Positions 1 through 12,630 of a stretch of DNA of 64,000 nucleotides are shown here, one piece after another. Origin of the DNA: Lepiota brunneoincarnata (taxonomy: Eukaryota; Basidiomycota; Agaricomycetes; Agaricales; Agaricaceae); NCBI GenBank assembly GCA_023014365.1, contig JAEBUN010000056.1, forward strand, positions 1-64,000, in the 5' to 3' direction. The notes below the pieces were generated by a model. It was not told the origin of the DNA, searched no databases, and saw only the letters and a list, made by a program, of their open reading frames with translations. How positions within the stretch are numbered: position 1 is the stretch's first letter; the number at the start of each line of letters is the position of its first letter. The position numbers were made by a program, and so were the translations under genes.

Positions 1-235
1 TCCTCCTTCCCATCCTTGTCCCCATCCTTGTCCCCATCTCCATCCCCATCCTCCTTCCCATCCCTGTCCCCATTTTCCTTCCCATCCTCCTGTTCCCCAT
101 TTTCCTTCCCATCCCTGTCCCCATCCTCGTCCACCATCCTTGTCCCCATCTCCATCCCCATCCCATCCTCCTTCCCATCCTTGTCCCCATCTCCATCCTC
201 ATCCTTGTCCTCAACCTTTCCCTCCTCTCTTTCCA
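1..235. repeat. CCATCC/TTGTCCCC minisatellite at window edge
   Basis: Degenerate tandem units built from ccatcc, ttgtccccat and ctccatccc fill the first 235 bases. Both strands are open here. The plus strand reads Ser/Pro-rich; the minus strand reads an Asp/Gly/Lys/Glu-rich repeat (DGDGDKDGKED-like) that runs off the left edge. The minus reading, going outward, follows an in-frame stop near 255, so any exon would have to begin after that. It could be a simple minisatellite or an acidic-repeat exon like the one in the secreted protein at 50.8 kb. The sequence alone does not decide. Confidence 0.8.
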
Positions 236-527
236 ACACCCTTCCCCTCAGGATCATCACAACTTTGGTGGGCCATCTCTTCGCTCGCACCCTTGCTTCC
301 GCGGCACTGCTGGAGGAGGAGTGTTCTCGGTGCAAGCTGAGATGCTTGAGGTATAGTGGTCGCTGTTTTCTTTGATCAGGTGAGCGCGCAGCTTCCCAAG
401 TTCAGGCAGCAATGCTGAGCAGTGGGAGCAGGCAAACTGGCCGCAAGGTCCCCCCTGTCGATGGAATTCCTGCAGCCTTCCTGTCATGCCTAGATCCAGG
501 ATTTGAGAAGGGAGTGGATGGTTTATT

Positions 528-1760
528 GGGGGGGGGGAGAGAGAAATTCAACACTGTACCTCCTTTTTTGGCATCTTCTTTTGTGCGATAGATCACAACC
601 TTGCTGCAGTGAAATTTCCTGGTGTGCTCCTCCAGGTTTGCAGGACTGCTATCGCAAATGGGACAGAATCTATGGTAAGGGGGTAGGGGAAGAAGATGAG
701 TACCAAGAAGACGCTCTTGGGGGGGGGGGGAAAGATGGTGGGCTCACTTTTTGTGGCCGCGGCTCATGATTTTTTTGAGAGTAGAAATCTATCTGGAGCA
801 GGAGGAAAGCTGGGGGGCTGGATCTGTGAATCTGGGAATGGGAGTTGGGAGCAAGAACGTTGAACTTGCTACACCAATACAATGCCATGCTGCTCATCCG
901 AGCTGGGAGGCGATGATTGAATTGAACCATGCCTCCCCTGATACTGCAAGGGGAGGCAAGTGGACAATGGCTGCTCATATATATATATAGCATGCTCCCT
1001 TGATTCCTCACAGCCACAAACCTTGAACAAGTATTCTAGAGCACCCCAATGCCCAGAGAGCCCACCGTTTCCCACTCACAGCAGGTTTCTCTCTCTCTCT
1101 CGCTGAAACGCAATCCCTGCATGCTTGTAATTCAATTGCCAGCCAGGGGGGGGGGGGCAGGGGGGGAAATCTCCATTGTCTCTCCCCCCCCCCCCCCAAT
1201 CAGCTTAGTTGCTGAGCCAGGAAAGAGGACATCCCACAATCATCTTTGCCAATCGGGGGGATTGATCTCGCACATGATTTTCCTTGCACATGATCTATCT
1301 GCTCTCTTACATGACCTTTTGCAGAGGTGGGGGGTGAATATTCACCAACCCCACCACCTTGGAACGAACGAATGAATGAACATCAGCGCAACCCCGAGAC
1401 AGATCAATAGCGTGGGAACATCCACACTCAGATGCACATCAAATCACCTCAGCACCCGACGCATTGCACATCACTCACTCACTCACTCAGCACCCTGTTG
1501 GAACATGCATCACCCATGATCACCCATGCAGCAGCTGACACTCGTCTCATTCTCCTCTCTATTAACTTTCTCCAAGCAGTAAAATAAAATAAATAGATGG
1601 CCTCACGTGACCTTTCGCTCTGCCCCCCCTTCGCACCATTTAGGCTCTAGAAAGCCAAGGGCCTTGGGGATTTTCTCAAAACCACTTGGGATTGGAACCC
1701 CCGACTGGTGGCTACCCACTGACCCCCAACTTAAAGGAATCCCCCCCCCATCCCCCCCCC
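528..1760. repeat. Cluster of long G and C homopolymers
   Basis: Runs of 9-14 identical G or C bases occur at about 528-537 (G), 719-730 (G), 1146-1157 (G), 1184-1197 (C), 1741-1749 (C) and 1752-1760 (C). A short (TCAC)n microsatellite lies at 1471-1489. I see no gene in 236-2300; the short ORFs here are low-complexity. Such tracts are unstable and hard to sequence. Confidence 0.85.
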
Positions 1761-2315
1761 ATCGGAACCGCTCATGCGGTTCCCAGCATAATAAACTTAG
1801 GGTTATCATACACGGGTATTGATGTGGATATCAGATGTAGGATGAGTCGAGGACCCTGGAGGGATGAGCACTAAGGGACAATGCACCAAGGACGATGGTG
1901 GGTTGGGCCTTGGAACATGAGTGCTCCAAGGCTCTTGATCCGATGTTTGTCCCTGCATTCTTCATCAGGTTGAAGAGTGACAGGCTTCTCCTTATGTTGC
2001 ATACATGAAATGCCAAATGGTTCAGGGGAAGATTGGAACAGGTGCTGTAAGTTTTCCCCCCAATCGCACTCAGAGCAAGCATGGGCTGAATATGTGCTGG
2101 CTACCCCAACAGGTGGCACACTCCCAGAGTGCTCCCAAGCAAGAACAGTTGAAGAAGACACAACCCGCGACCTTTTGACCTTGACACTAGGTGTGCGAAT
2201 GACCACCACCCTGTGGGAATAATAATGGCTGTGGGAATGACCTGCAACCCTGTGGGAATGACCTGAGCAACCTAGATGCCCCATTGGGGAATCCACCTGC
2301 AATTCATCAGGACTG

Positions 2316-2620
2316 GGTTTTTTGAGTGCAGCGTGAAGAGTCATGAGGAGTATGATCAACAGCCACAGACTTGACTTTCCAAGAGTGTGGCATTTTTGAG
2401 TGCAAAGTGTGATGAGCTGTAAGAGGTATATTAATGGCCGTGGACTTGACTTTCCAAGAGTGCGGCATTCTTAAGTGCAGAGTGTGAAGAGTTGTGGGGG
2501 CATATAACTAACAGCTGCAGAATTGACTTGCCAAAAGCACGGTATTTTTGAACCTAAACTGCTCTCCTTAGATATGTGAAAAGGATGGCATTGTAATTGC
2601 CAGAGTTGACTTTCTGAAAA
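2316..2620. repeat. 74-77 bp tandem repeat, about four units
   Basis: Units share a core like ttgactttccaagagtg followed by ggcattnttgagtgcagagtgtgaagag and then ggtatatnaatggccgtgga. Cores begin near 2369, 2443 and 2520, with a diverged copy near 2605 and a partial unit before 2369. The same core returns further right inside the larger duplication. Confidence 0.8.
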
Positions 2621-2697
2621 CACAGCATATAAATTTTAAGGGCACTGTCTAGGTTCATTTGAAAGAAGTAAAGAGGTGAGGAATTACTGATCCAAGT

Positions 2698-3560
2698 GTC
2701 CACAACTTCCTTTTATCGAAACTGTGGACCTAGGAGATCAGTCATGGAGGGGTGGTCAGTTTGGCTACATAGGCAACCAGGTAACTATTCCTATGGTAGG
2801 TTTTTATTGGGTCCAAGGATAAATATGTGAAGAGTAGATTCAGGGGTTAGAATTGATATTCCAAAAGTATGGCATGTATGAAGGATGTAAGTAATGGCCA
2901 CAGAGTTGGATTTCCAAAAGTGCAGCTATACATTGTGCTGAGGGTGGAATATTATAGGCCGCAGACTGGAAAATACTAGTGTAGGGTATATAATTCACAA
3001 AATATCTATGAGCTGGAGGCTCCAAAATGAGGGTTCTAAAAGGTTGAATATGTGAAAGTCCTAGCCTGAGGGAGGGTCTAATTCCTACCTGTTCAATGAA
3101 AAGTGTATATGAGTGTCCATGACTTCCTTTTATGGAAATTGTGGACCTTGGAGATTGGTCATGGAGGGGTAGTTGGTTTGGCTACATAGGCAACCAGGTA
3201 GCCATGCCTATTGAGTACAAGAATATATATATGAGGAGTAGAATTGATGTTCCAAAAGTGCAGGATGCATGTCAATAATGGCCGCGGAATTGACATTCCA
3301 AAAGTGCGGCATGTGTAAAGGGGCAGGAGGGGTGTAAATTATAATGGCTGCGGAGTTGGATTTCCAAGAGTGCAGCAATATATGGGAATATATTGTGCTG
3401 AGGGATGGAATATAGGCCACAGACTAGAAAATGCTAGTGTGCAGTATATAATTTCAAGCAATATCTACAAGCTGGAGGCTCTAAAATGAAGGTTCTAAAC
3501 ACTTGAAATTTGGAAAATCCTAGCCTGAGGGAGGGTCTAACCTGTACCTCTTCAACAAAA
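2698..3560. repeat. ~415 bp direct duplication (blocks ~2698-3100 and ~3111-3560)
   Basis: Block A starts with 'cttccttttatcgaaactgt' (about 2708) and block B with 'cttccttttatggaaattgt' (about 3123). Both continue through the 'ggctacataggcaaccaggta' stretch, the ttgatnttccaaaagtg core (2850, 2904; 3245, 3287, 3352), and end in matching 'cctagcctgagggagggtct' (3060; 3519). Copies differ by scattered substitutions and small indels, so the duplication is not recent. Confidence 0.85.
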
Positions 3561-3582
3561 AGGGTATATAATTATACAAAGC

Positions 3583-3765
3583 AATTCACAGCACTACTCG
3601 TCGTAGACAAGCCAGGTTGTGTTCATACCCATTGGAATCATCTTCCTGAGACGAACATAATGATAGCTTGTCCAAGACAATTGAAATACCACAGAATATG
3701 ATATTGAATTATCATTTATTCTGCACATAAATTCACAGCACTACTCGTCGTTGACGAGCCAGGTT
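3583..3765. repeat. Short direct repeat, two copies 147 bp apart
   Basis: The string aattcacagcactactcgtc occurs at 3583 and 3730 and continues with near-identical gtngacnagccaggtt. No associated ORF is seen. Confidence 0.75.
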
Positions 3766-3870
3766 CTGTCTAGTGCCATTCAAACCACCCCATTTATACA
3801 AGTCCAACACAACTTTTCCCATAACAATTGGAGCATTCCCTGAATTTATATTTGAATTACTTGCATTATA

Positions 3871-4014
3871 CACCTGTCTCACTGTCTTGTCTCCTTGTCC
3901 AGATCAACTTGCACTTACACATACAGTATCTTCTGCACACTTGTCTCACTGTCTTGCCTCCTTGTCCAGATCAACTTGTATTTATACATACAATATCTTC
4001 TGCACACCTGACAC
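3871..4014. repeat. 67 bp tandem repeat, two copies plus partial third
   Basis: Copies start with cacctgtctcactgtcttg (3871) and cacttgtctcactgtcttg (3938), each followed by 'cctccttgtccagatcaact' or a close match and an atacatacaatatcttctg segment. A partial third copy starts near 4005. Overlapping Thr/Leu/Cys-rich ORFs are by-products of the repeat. Confidence 0.8.
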
Positions 4015-4150
4015 CCTGCTTCCTTGTGCTTCCCTCTTTGTCCACTCTCATCCTGTACTCTGCTGTACATCCACACACCCACACCCCATCCTCTCACCCT
4101 ACACCCTTGTCTCCAGAGTCCACACTCTTCCCTCTACACCCTTCCCCCCA

Positions 4151-4262
4151 CAGCCTGCAACCCAACCCAAGACCCTCCCTCCACATCCTTCCCTCCACAG
4201 CCTGCAACCCAACCCAAGACCCTCCCTCCACATCCTTCCCTCCACACCCTGCAACCCAAGAC
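4151..4262. repeat. 47 bp tandem repeat, about 2.4 copies
   Basis: Copies start at 4151, 4198 and 4245 with c(a/c)(g/c)cctgcaacccaa-type sequence and contain gaccctccctccacatcc. 47 is not a multiple of three, so the repeat is unlikely to be coding. Confidence 0.8.
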
Positions 4263-4596
4263 CCTGGACTATGAACCCAAATCCAACCCTTGAGTCCCCC
4301 TGATAACCCCTCCATCACAACTCATGTGTTATACACCTCCTTTCCTAACCCCAGAGCTCAAGTAATAATAGCTTGTAGCATTATAGATGGGATATTGGGT
4401 TATAGATAAGATATGGACATGGATAAGATAATATAAGATATTGATAGATTCGAAGGCAAGTGATACAACAATTTCTAGTTGCAACAGGCGGCACTGGATA
4501 GTCAAGAAACTCCAGGCATATATAGTAGGGCATCAGCAACCAAGTAAACAACAAGTAATAAATCAGGACTAAAAGTTGAACATAGCCAATGCGAAC

Positions 4597-6402
4597 TTAG
4601 AGGAAGCGATTTGTTTGAGCGTGTAAACCCTGCCCAGTTCGTAGCATGACAATGTTGCCCGATAGACTTGAGAACTAGGCTATACGTTCATTCCATGTCC
4701 AAAGTTGAAATATATTTGTTGGACTTACGCCGTTCCCAACAAACACCTCCGCCTTTTCTGCGATGCTCATATCCACCGCAACGTCTACACCCTTTTGTTC
4801 CTTATCCAAAATCAGGCCTCCGGTAACGATAACGTCCTCCCATCCATCTGCGATCAATTTACGTTTGAGGCCATCCAGCCACATAGGCCATGCATTAGTA
4901 AGCACAAAGACGCGCCGAAGCTGGTGTGTGGGTGAGGGTGTGCCAAGATCTTTTGCGACGGCATTTGTTGATCCCATTCGCGGCCGTTGCTGGGTAATAA
5001 AGGTATCGTACTCGGCGCGGACAACATGCAGACGCTGGACAATTTCCTCTTGGGTTGGAAGACAACGCTTCCGGTAGTACTCGATTTTATCTTGCTCACG
5101 ACTCTAGAAAATGTATTAATGGAGCGGGAGCAGGCGAAAGCAGCACTACATACTGCAGAGCCATTATAAGGCTTCCAGCGGTCGGGCAATCCCTCAAACG
5201 AGTTAAAGCCATGGAAAACAGAGTTCCATTCAGCGAGTCGCGGGCAGTGGCGCTTATAATCGCCACGCCGGATATGGAGTGCCAACAAGCCTGGGTAAGT
5301 TTGGGCCGGGACCACGGCGGGGACGACCGAGGATGCGCGGGAAGGCGGCAACCCACGGATGAGAGAGCTCAAAAGACTTCGGCGTAGCACAGTGGTACCG
5401 CTGTCGCGGAGATCGGGAAGGATGACAAAGTTGCGCTCTACGGCAGAAAGTACGAGCGGTGACCATTTAAACTGAGTGAGAACGACATTCCGCGAGAGGG
5501 ACGGCCAGACGTCCAGGAGCTGCTGACCACCAAAGAAGCTGGGAGGCAAAGAACAACCAAAATGATCAAGTAGGTCAATGTATGATAAACGAAAAGCTTA
5601 CTCAAACTGGAATATGGGCTTTTGACTCGTTTCAATCTCCAGACACACTGCATCCTCCTTCTCTATTGTGTCTTTCCACCACTGGACGAGATTAACGCCT
5701 GTGAGGTCGGAAGGCGTGTGGATTGAACTCAAGACGCGTCGGCGTTCTGGAGGGCATACGGATTGCCAGAATTCGAAGCTGATTGCGCGCGGAGAGGATG
5801 AGGGAGAAGCAGAGATAGGCCCACCAGCAGTGGGACCCGCTATGAAGGCGTTGAGGGGAATGCGGGTGGGTCTAAGGGCGAAGTCATAGAGGGTATAGGG
5901 AAATGGGAGATGAGACCAGGTATAATCCTCGAACACGAACGAGCGATTTGTGATGGAAGCCAGGTATGAAATCATTAGACTGTATAGCTCATCGTTAAGC
6001 CACAGCTAACGCAAGCAAATTTATCAGGGCTCACTATTCCTGGAGAACATTGTTCCACCCGTGGCCCCAGATATGCTGGGGAAATGCAAGGTACTTGATA
6101 TTGGCACGTTGTGAGAACGTAGTGTTGTGCTGTGGGAGGTGGCGTTCGTATCCACGTATGTCGGCGTACAGAGGTGGCACCCCTCCATTGAGAAGAATTG
6201 CACAGACGATGAGGACGAGGATGGTTGGTATAGCAATGAGGACATTGCGCAGGGTACAGAGACGTTTGAGGACGTGGAAGGAGGAGCGGTAGTGGCGCCG
6301 CTGAGGTCTAGGTGAATGACTCTGACTATCGCTGGCAACGAGCTCGTACTCGACGCTGTCGTTGCGAACAATGCGGTCAAGGAAATTGTGGAGAGAGGGC
6401 AT
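4597..6402 (-). CDS. O-fucosyltransferase-like type II membrane protein
   Basis: Five exons (6402-6035, 5979-5602, 5538-5154, 5103-4729, 4674-4597) with canonical introns of 50-63 nt give an intact protein of about 527 residues. A cytoplasmic N-terminus is followed by one membrane helix (about residues 55-75, VLIAIPTILVLIVCAILL), placing the enzyme in the secretory pathway. Then come GHGWNNVLQEYLM, the family motif HIRRGDY, and near the C-terminus FVLTNAW and FVGNGFSSLSGNIVML. These match the fungal GDP-fucose protein O-fucosyltransferase-like fold, in which the HxRxGD Arg contacts the nucleotide sugar. Donor sugar and acceptor cannot be read from sequence. The start is the Met heading the longest hydrophilic N-terminus. 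The last intron was placed because it restores GNGFSSLSGN. The region downstream to the left is repetitive and gene-poor. Confidence 0.85.
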
Positions 6403-9400
6403 AAGACAACCGGGCGCTTGCTATGGTCTCCCGTTTTCTCCCACCATGCAGCGCAGCATTGCCCTGAGTTGCGGTGCACGAAAAAGATGATTTTTCACGC
6501 GCGAGCACTTCGGTCCCACGCTCGTGGCCCCTGGATTCCCTGCGCTCGCTGGAGACTCCTCTCTCTCTCTCTCTCTTTTTTGTCCCTCTCGCTAGCTTGG
6601 GAAGACCCTGCCGCTGTACGTCCCGGGACCCCTCAACTAGTGGTTTGCTTTGTTTGTATGGCTAATCTTGCTACACAACGACAACAGCTGCTGCTTGCTG
6701 CCATGCAAGGTTCATCAGGCCACCATCTATCTATTTTGGCATTTCAACATCTACAGGCTCACTTTCTCAGCAAGGCTCACCAGGACACCATCTATTTGTT
6801 TCGGCATTTGCGATCATGTCCAAGGTTGTCTGATTGTATCCAATGCCATTTAGTTGAATATGTTGCTGTAGTAACATCATAGACCATTATATTGTATTCC
6901 AACAGGTTGACGGTGAGATGTGAATAAGGCAAAAAATAATGGTAATGGCAGATCCCAAGTTGGGTTTCCACAACACCCCTGCTTCCGTCCTTCAATATAC
7001 TTCGCATCCACCCTTAACCACCAAGTTCTTCACACCAATAATCCATATCCGAGAGGTCGTTCAACAGAAGCTCTAGTGCGTGCATATGTCAGCCGAATAT
7101 CTGGAGTGCGAGACACCCACGGCACACCCAGGACAGAGCAAGAACGGAGCTTCTGAGGACGCACAAGGCCCTGGCTCGATCGCATGAGCATCATTCTCGG
7201 GGCTCATTATGAGGTTGCTAAATGGTTAAATGCTCCCTCGCCCAGGTCCAGGTATGAGTCTACGATGAACCATCGTTGGAAATGAGGGTCCAGCAAGACT
7301 AAAACGCAATTTTCGGCTAAGTTCTACCTCGCCCGCAAGGCGGGTCTCCCTGGGCGGAATCCAATGTCGTAATACCCAACCCCCACATTACTCATTCGGT
7401 TTTTATTGCATCTGCTTCTAAGCACCAAACGCTGAACTATGATGGTCCTTGTAATACCCGAACTACCAATTTCCCTTTACCCAGCCTCTTAACTCATTGT
7501 TAGCCTCCTGCTCCGTCACTCCACCCCAAGACATTCCTCAGACCTGGGTTCAGTACATACCCTGCCCCGGAATGTTACTTACCGACCCCCGCTCCTATCC
7601 ACTTGACTTACCGACTAGTATATACGTGTGCGGCAGCCTCAGTCCAAAGATGCACCGGAACCGACCGACGCGTAACAAAGCGCGAACGCGCTCCAAAGCC
7701 ACCCAGAAGCAACGGACGCAAAGCGAAAAGCGGCTCAACGATCCGTTAGAGATTCCACAAAGGTGAGAACGAAGTACATACACGGTAATGATAGTAGATA
7801 CCTAGTTAGCATGCTTCCGGTTATTCGCCACCATGTCAGGGGTTAGATACTATTGGTCATCATCTGTGGCTGCAGCGTCGATGTAATGGTGTATACCGGT
7901 GTCAGACGGCTGTAGCGGATACGAGCAGAGCTGCTTGCAAGGACTCCACTTGCAGACTCGTATCATTCATGGGCGAAATGAATGTTCTTTTCGTTTGATC
8001 AATCGGTTTCGTTCTGAGCTGTGTTCGAATATAAATGAAGTGAAGAACAGCCCTCGCTCCGTTCCGGAACACAAGACCAGGTGTTGATTCAGCCTTTGAG
8101 AGATTAGCGCTGCATATTGATGGAGGCGAAAATATTCTGGTGATAAGTATTATCACCCGATTTTGAGATGTTCGGCTTGAGGGCTGACAAGATGGTGAGG
8201 ATTATTCCTAACAATGACGGGGTCGGTGAAACGTTCCGAAATTTAATGAGGTCAAACCACCAGGAGTGGGGAACTGGTCGTGGTTACTGGGAGAAATGCC
8301 CCCCTCTATCGCTCTCGCGTCCCAGCTCTCGCTCGTGGATGATACCCAACCCACCTTTTCAAGACAAGGTTGAGAATGAATCGACAGGTTTCCCTCGAGC
8401 GTCACAGGAATCACACGTGTGGACCACTGGTGATCATGACCGGTTGTGGAAGTTTTATGCTGATAAGTGATTCGTGAGGATGCAGGAGGAAGTCGGTTCT
8501 AACGAAAGAAGCAAAAGAGATAAGCTTTCACTAGCAGGGCGGATGATCATAGGGCACATGAGTGCATGTGCGGAACATGAATGAGACCTAGTTCAAAGTT
8601 CCTGATGACAGCAATTCTTTATTCTCTCCCCCTCCACTTCGGATTTGAACGTTGCTTCTACACTATTCACACCGATCATCTCTTCTGTTTCCCAATCATA
8701 CGAGCTAGAACTGATCAACATTTTGACCATCCATTGACGAACCTTTTTTGATGCTTAGCTGCTTCAAATCATTTGAAATATGCATGGCTTGAACTCACCA
8801 CCGACGATTTATAACATATTCATAACTGCACCCATCAGCGTATGGCTGGAGCAACCCCTGGCTCTCAGGCGAATGTGACTATGATCACCACCTCACCTCG
8901 AAATTGGTCTGTTGAGCACACTCAAAATCATGTAATCTCATCCCGTCTGTCATTCTCCCCCTAAACCCTAACAATCCAACTCACCAAATTTGCAGTGGGG
9001 TGCAAAAATTATAACTACAGGCATCACACCTGGTGCAGGGTGGGAGATACTTTGGGGTTGTTGAAATCAGCTCAAGAAGGTGGACAACGACGAGGACGTG
9101 TATTCATGAGAGACAACGATGGGGTAACAAGAGGGTGGTAGGGAGGGGAGTAAATGGACAAGGTAAGGTGATTGGCATTCTACCAGTTTGCCGGAATCGC
9201 TAATTCCAACAGGAGTTCCCTGATGGGATGGAACAGGACGGTGAGGATCACACGTAAGGACGATCATGAGACTAACGAGGACGAGGATACGCACTTATTC
9301 GTTGCACCCTCACCCCTGCTTGCTCCTTCTGGCTCTACTACCGTAGAACCAAACGCGGTGGGGAAGATTGTCCATCTGCCTGTGAATGTAAGTGTTTAAC

Positions 9401-11518
9401 CCCTGCACTCCGTTGCTATCGATGAGAGATTTCTTGGGTCCAGAGTATTCCGCCTGTGATCGCATGGAAGATAGTGAGACGGGATGGAAAACCACCGAGG
9501 GCGGAGACGTTGAGATCGAATACGCCTTTCGGACAGGTTGATCTATCCAGGCACGGCCCGTCGGGTGATCAAATCCATCCTTGAACTTTGTCTCATGCGA
9601 TTGCTTTTGATTGATTAGGATCGGCATTGTGAATTTTGCAGCCGTCGGCACCAATGTGCCAGGCGTGACAGCTCAAGGTGGTCTTGACACAACCGCCGTC
9701 AGAAGACGGAGGAATCGTGTCTATGGGCAGGACTTTGATGATTTCTTGGAGTGATGCACAGGACAAAGTGAAAGGCAAAAGAAAATCAACGGTAAACAAA
9801 GGGGAAAGCCAGTAGGTGCAGGGTGGATAAGGCGAAAACTGTGGTAGATAGGGGCAAAAAGGCAGTGGGTGTAAGTGTGGGTAAGGCAAAAGCGGTCGTC
9901 GATCAACGGGTAGCCAAGGCAACACCGGCAACGAACAAGGGCTAAAAGGTAGAAAAAGCAAAGCAGGTCTCGTGGATAAAGAGACAAAAATAACAATGTA
10001 TAGAATAAAGATGCCGTGAATCATGGGATGTGCGAGAAAAAGGAATGGTGAGTAGAGGAGAAAAAATGGCAAACCTGTGGAGGATGCCGTAGGCGATGGC
10101 ATTGAAAAGGCGAAGGGTTAGATATGAACACGACATTCCACCCTGTGGATCAAGAGGTGGATTGTTCGTCTGCCAAGGGAATGTTGGGTGCTGAGGCCTG
10201 GGTATGCCTGCAAGTGGGACTCTTGGGCCGCCAAAGATGAGCAGCTTTGCGGTTACGGACCGTGGATGGCGTATAGGATCCTTTTGTGTATTGATGATGG
10301 CATGGAGCGTTGACAGCCGATTGGATGAATTAGTGGTAATGAACGCGAGTGTACTACTTTGAGGCTGGCGTTCCGGCTAATTGACTAATTATCTTTGAGG
10401 GTTACTAAGTCGTTGAAACTCTCAGTAACATCACAGTGTTGGCCCAAGGTTCCGTAGAAGCCCACTTGACCCCGGCTCACAACTTTGGTATTTCTGGGCT
10501 GGGAGAGACAGTTGATGCGAACGTGTTCGGCAGATGGATACATCCGCAGTGATGTCACCCTCCGCTGGGGTGAAATTGGATGGCTTAGGTGAAACCATCA
10601 ATAGCCGCGATGCTAAAATGATATTATGCAGAACGGGGGTGATTGGCGACCGTTGCTTTATGGAGAGAGCCGTAAAGAGAGTAAAGAACCACAGTCCTGC
10701 GATGAATGATGTCAGTGTGTCTTTTGGTGGTTGCGACAAAGCAGAAGCTGGGGGGGACGTAAGTGTGGGTGCAGATGTGGCATTCTCCTTCGACATGCTC
10801 GACGCCTCCATGATGATACCTCACTTAAATATCCCGTTAACTCGAGTGACATACAGGACGTTCGTCGTTGGCAGATAAATCTGAGGCTATGATAGCCGAA
10901 TCTAAGCTAGAGCCGCAGATCGACGAAACGGATCCTGCAGCTCAGGAAGTGGAGTTTTTTCGAGCAATCGTTTAGAATATTGAAATAGGATGATATGACA
11001 GAATACGAGTAACAACTTAGAAATCGAATTTGCTATGGGTATGCCAATACATAAATGAGTGTCAATGCCTGATCACCACAATCTATCAACCAACTACCTC
11101 ACAGGTCGCAGCGATCTTGGCTGAAAAACACATAGGGAAGTCCCCCGTTGTTACAGGAGATCTTGCGCCAAAGTGAATATCCAGCAAAGAGAACTGTACC
11201 TATCATCCAGTCAACAAGCTATCAGCAAGACCGGGCGCATGACGAGCCTGTCAATCAGAGCTACCGCAAACAAGAGTACCGACGAACTGCCTGACATTCC
11301 ACCAAGATTTTCCGTTGATTTTCCGAGTCCGACTAGTTAACTCCCCCCCGGCAGCCCGATTCCGAGATATACCACTCCTAGCATATAGAAGGGAAGAAAC
11401 GCACTACCTAGGTTATTTTACGGTGAAACTCGAGGATTGCCTCCGGGATTTGTTCACTAGAAGATGTTATATAAAGAGCACCGACTCTGGGACGCTTTGC
11501 TTCCAGGAAAGTCGAACG
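6403..11518. other. Gene-free tract, no element recognised
   Basis: About 5.1 kb without a supportable gene. ORFs are short, overlapping and unlike protein families. A hydrophobic stretch on the minus strand at about 10680-10740 (SFIAGLWFFTLFTALS) vaguely recalls membrane segments of basidiomycete DUF6535 proteins, but no second domain block supports it. No tRNA, LTR or transposase was recognised. Confidence 0.5.
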
Positions 11519-12630
11519 ATGAACCATCTGGCGATTGTGCTTTTTGAAATTGCTTTTGCGGGTATCATGAGCGTTAATGCTCATGCATATCTCGCGTCGG
11601 TGACAACAAACGGTGTTACTTATCCTGGGTGGGCGCCTTTCACAGACCCGTATGTGCCTTGAATATCCAAGCCGACGACTGGGCCGGGCTGATCGAGTAA
11701 CAGATATCTCAACCCAGTCCCAGTGAGGGTCGAGCGACGAATCCTCGATAATGGACCCGTGACTGATGTTTATTCACCTGTGAGAGTCGACTGTCTTCTC
11801 TAATACCGCACAGCCCGACTTGATGTCGGAACAAGAACATCACCTGCAATAAGGGCGGAAATATCCCCACAACGCTGTTTGCCAACGTTGTTGCTGGAAG
11901 TCAGGTCAAGTGTGGGTTCAGATTTCGCCTCAAATACACCCACTTCTGGGCTAACGGGTTAGAGAGTACAGTTCAATGGGATCAATGGCCAAGCTTATCA
12001 CATTCCGGACCCGTGATGACCTACATGGTCAAGTGTCCCAATGGATGCGCTGGCTTTAAAGGTGATAATGGGAGCCCGTGGTTCAAGATTGATCACTTTG
12101 GCTATGACCCAGCACAGACCCCGCCTTGGGGATCCGTGAGTGCCCGTTGCTAGAGGGGGACCCAAGGTGGACGTAAACTAACAGGGGTGGCACGTGCGCA
12201 GGACCGATTGGCTGCGCAGGGTGCGAGCTGGACCGTCACCATCCCGAAGGGTATCTCCAACGGCGAGTACTTGCTGATAAGTGAATTTTCCATGGAAGGT
12301 AGAACAAACAAGTGACGGTGGGACTGGTGATACACAGGCACGAAATTCTTGCTCTGCACGTCGCAGCGACAATTGGCGGAGCACAGTTCTATCCGCACTG
12401 TGTCCAGATCCGTGTAACGGGTGGTGGCACTGCGAATCCGTCTGGCGTTGCGCTGCCGGGGGTATATAATCCAACCGAGTCGTGAGTGTGAACCGCCAGT
12501 GATTCTGAGATAATGCCGATGCCTTTCCCCCATATTGTGCAGCGGTATCTTGACGCAGCTTTGGTGGTATAACCCATCAAACACATCTGCCACATACACT
12601 ATTCCTGGTGGGCCTGTCTGGAGGGGCTAA
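11519..12630 (+). pseudogene. AA9 lytic polysaccharide monooxygenase, frame-broken copy
   Basis: A signal peptide (residues 1-21) ends before His1 of HAYLASVTTNGVTY, the copper-binding N-terminus of AA9 enzymes. Further blocks fit the family: SQVKFQWDQWP, SHSGPVMTYMVKC (second copper His), FKIDHFGYDP, GEYLLI, HEILALHVAA, YPHCVQIRVTGGG and VYNPTESGILTQLWWYNP. No CBM1 follows; the product ends in VWRG. Spliced with ordinary introns, the frame breaks twice: near 11821-11830, between SPDL and NKNITC, and near 12279-12282, where restoring one G at the donor would give LLIRHEILALH. Active AA9 enzymes oxidatively cleave cellulose or hemicellulose outside the cell using copper. This copy is either decayed or carries assembly indels. 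The intact relative lies at 52.0-53.4 kb. Confidence 0.8.

Noticed and set aside
3773..4303. Thr/Pro/Leu-rich plus-strand ORFs
   Set aside because: They read through 67-bp and 47-bp tandem repeats in several frames; a by-product of low complexity.
9593..10102. 169-codon hydrophobic minus-strand ORF
   Set aside because: Phe/Leu/Pro-rich readout of purine-rich DNA on the other strand; no membrane-protein pattern or splice partners.
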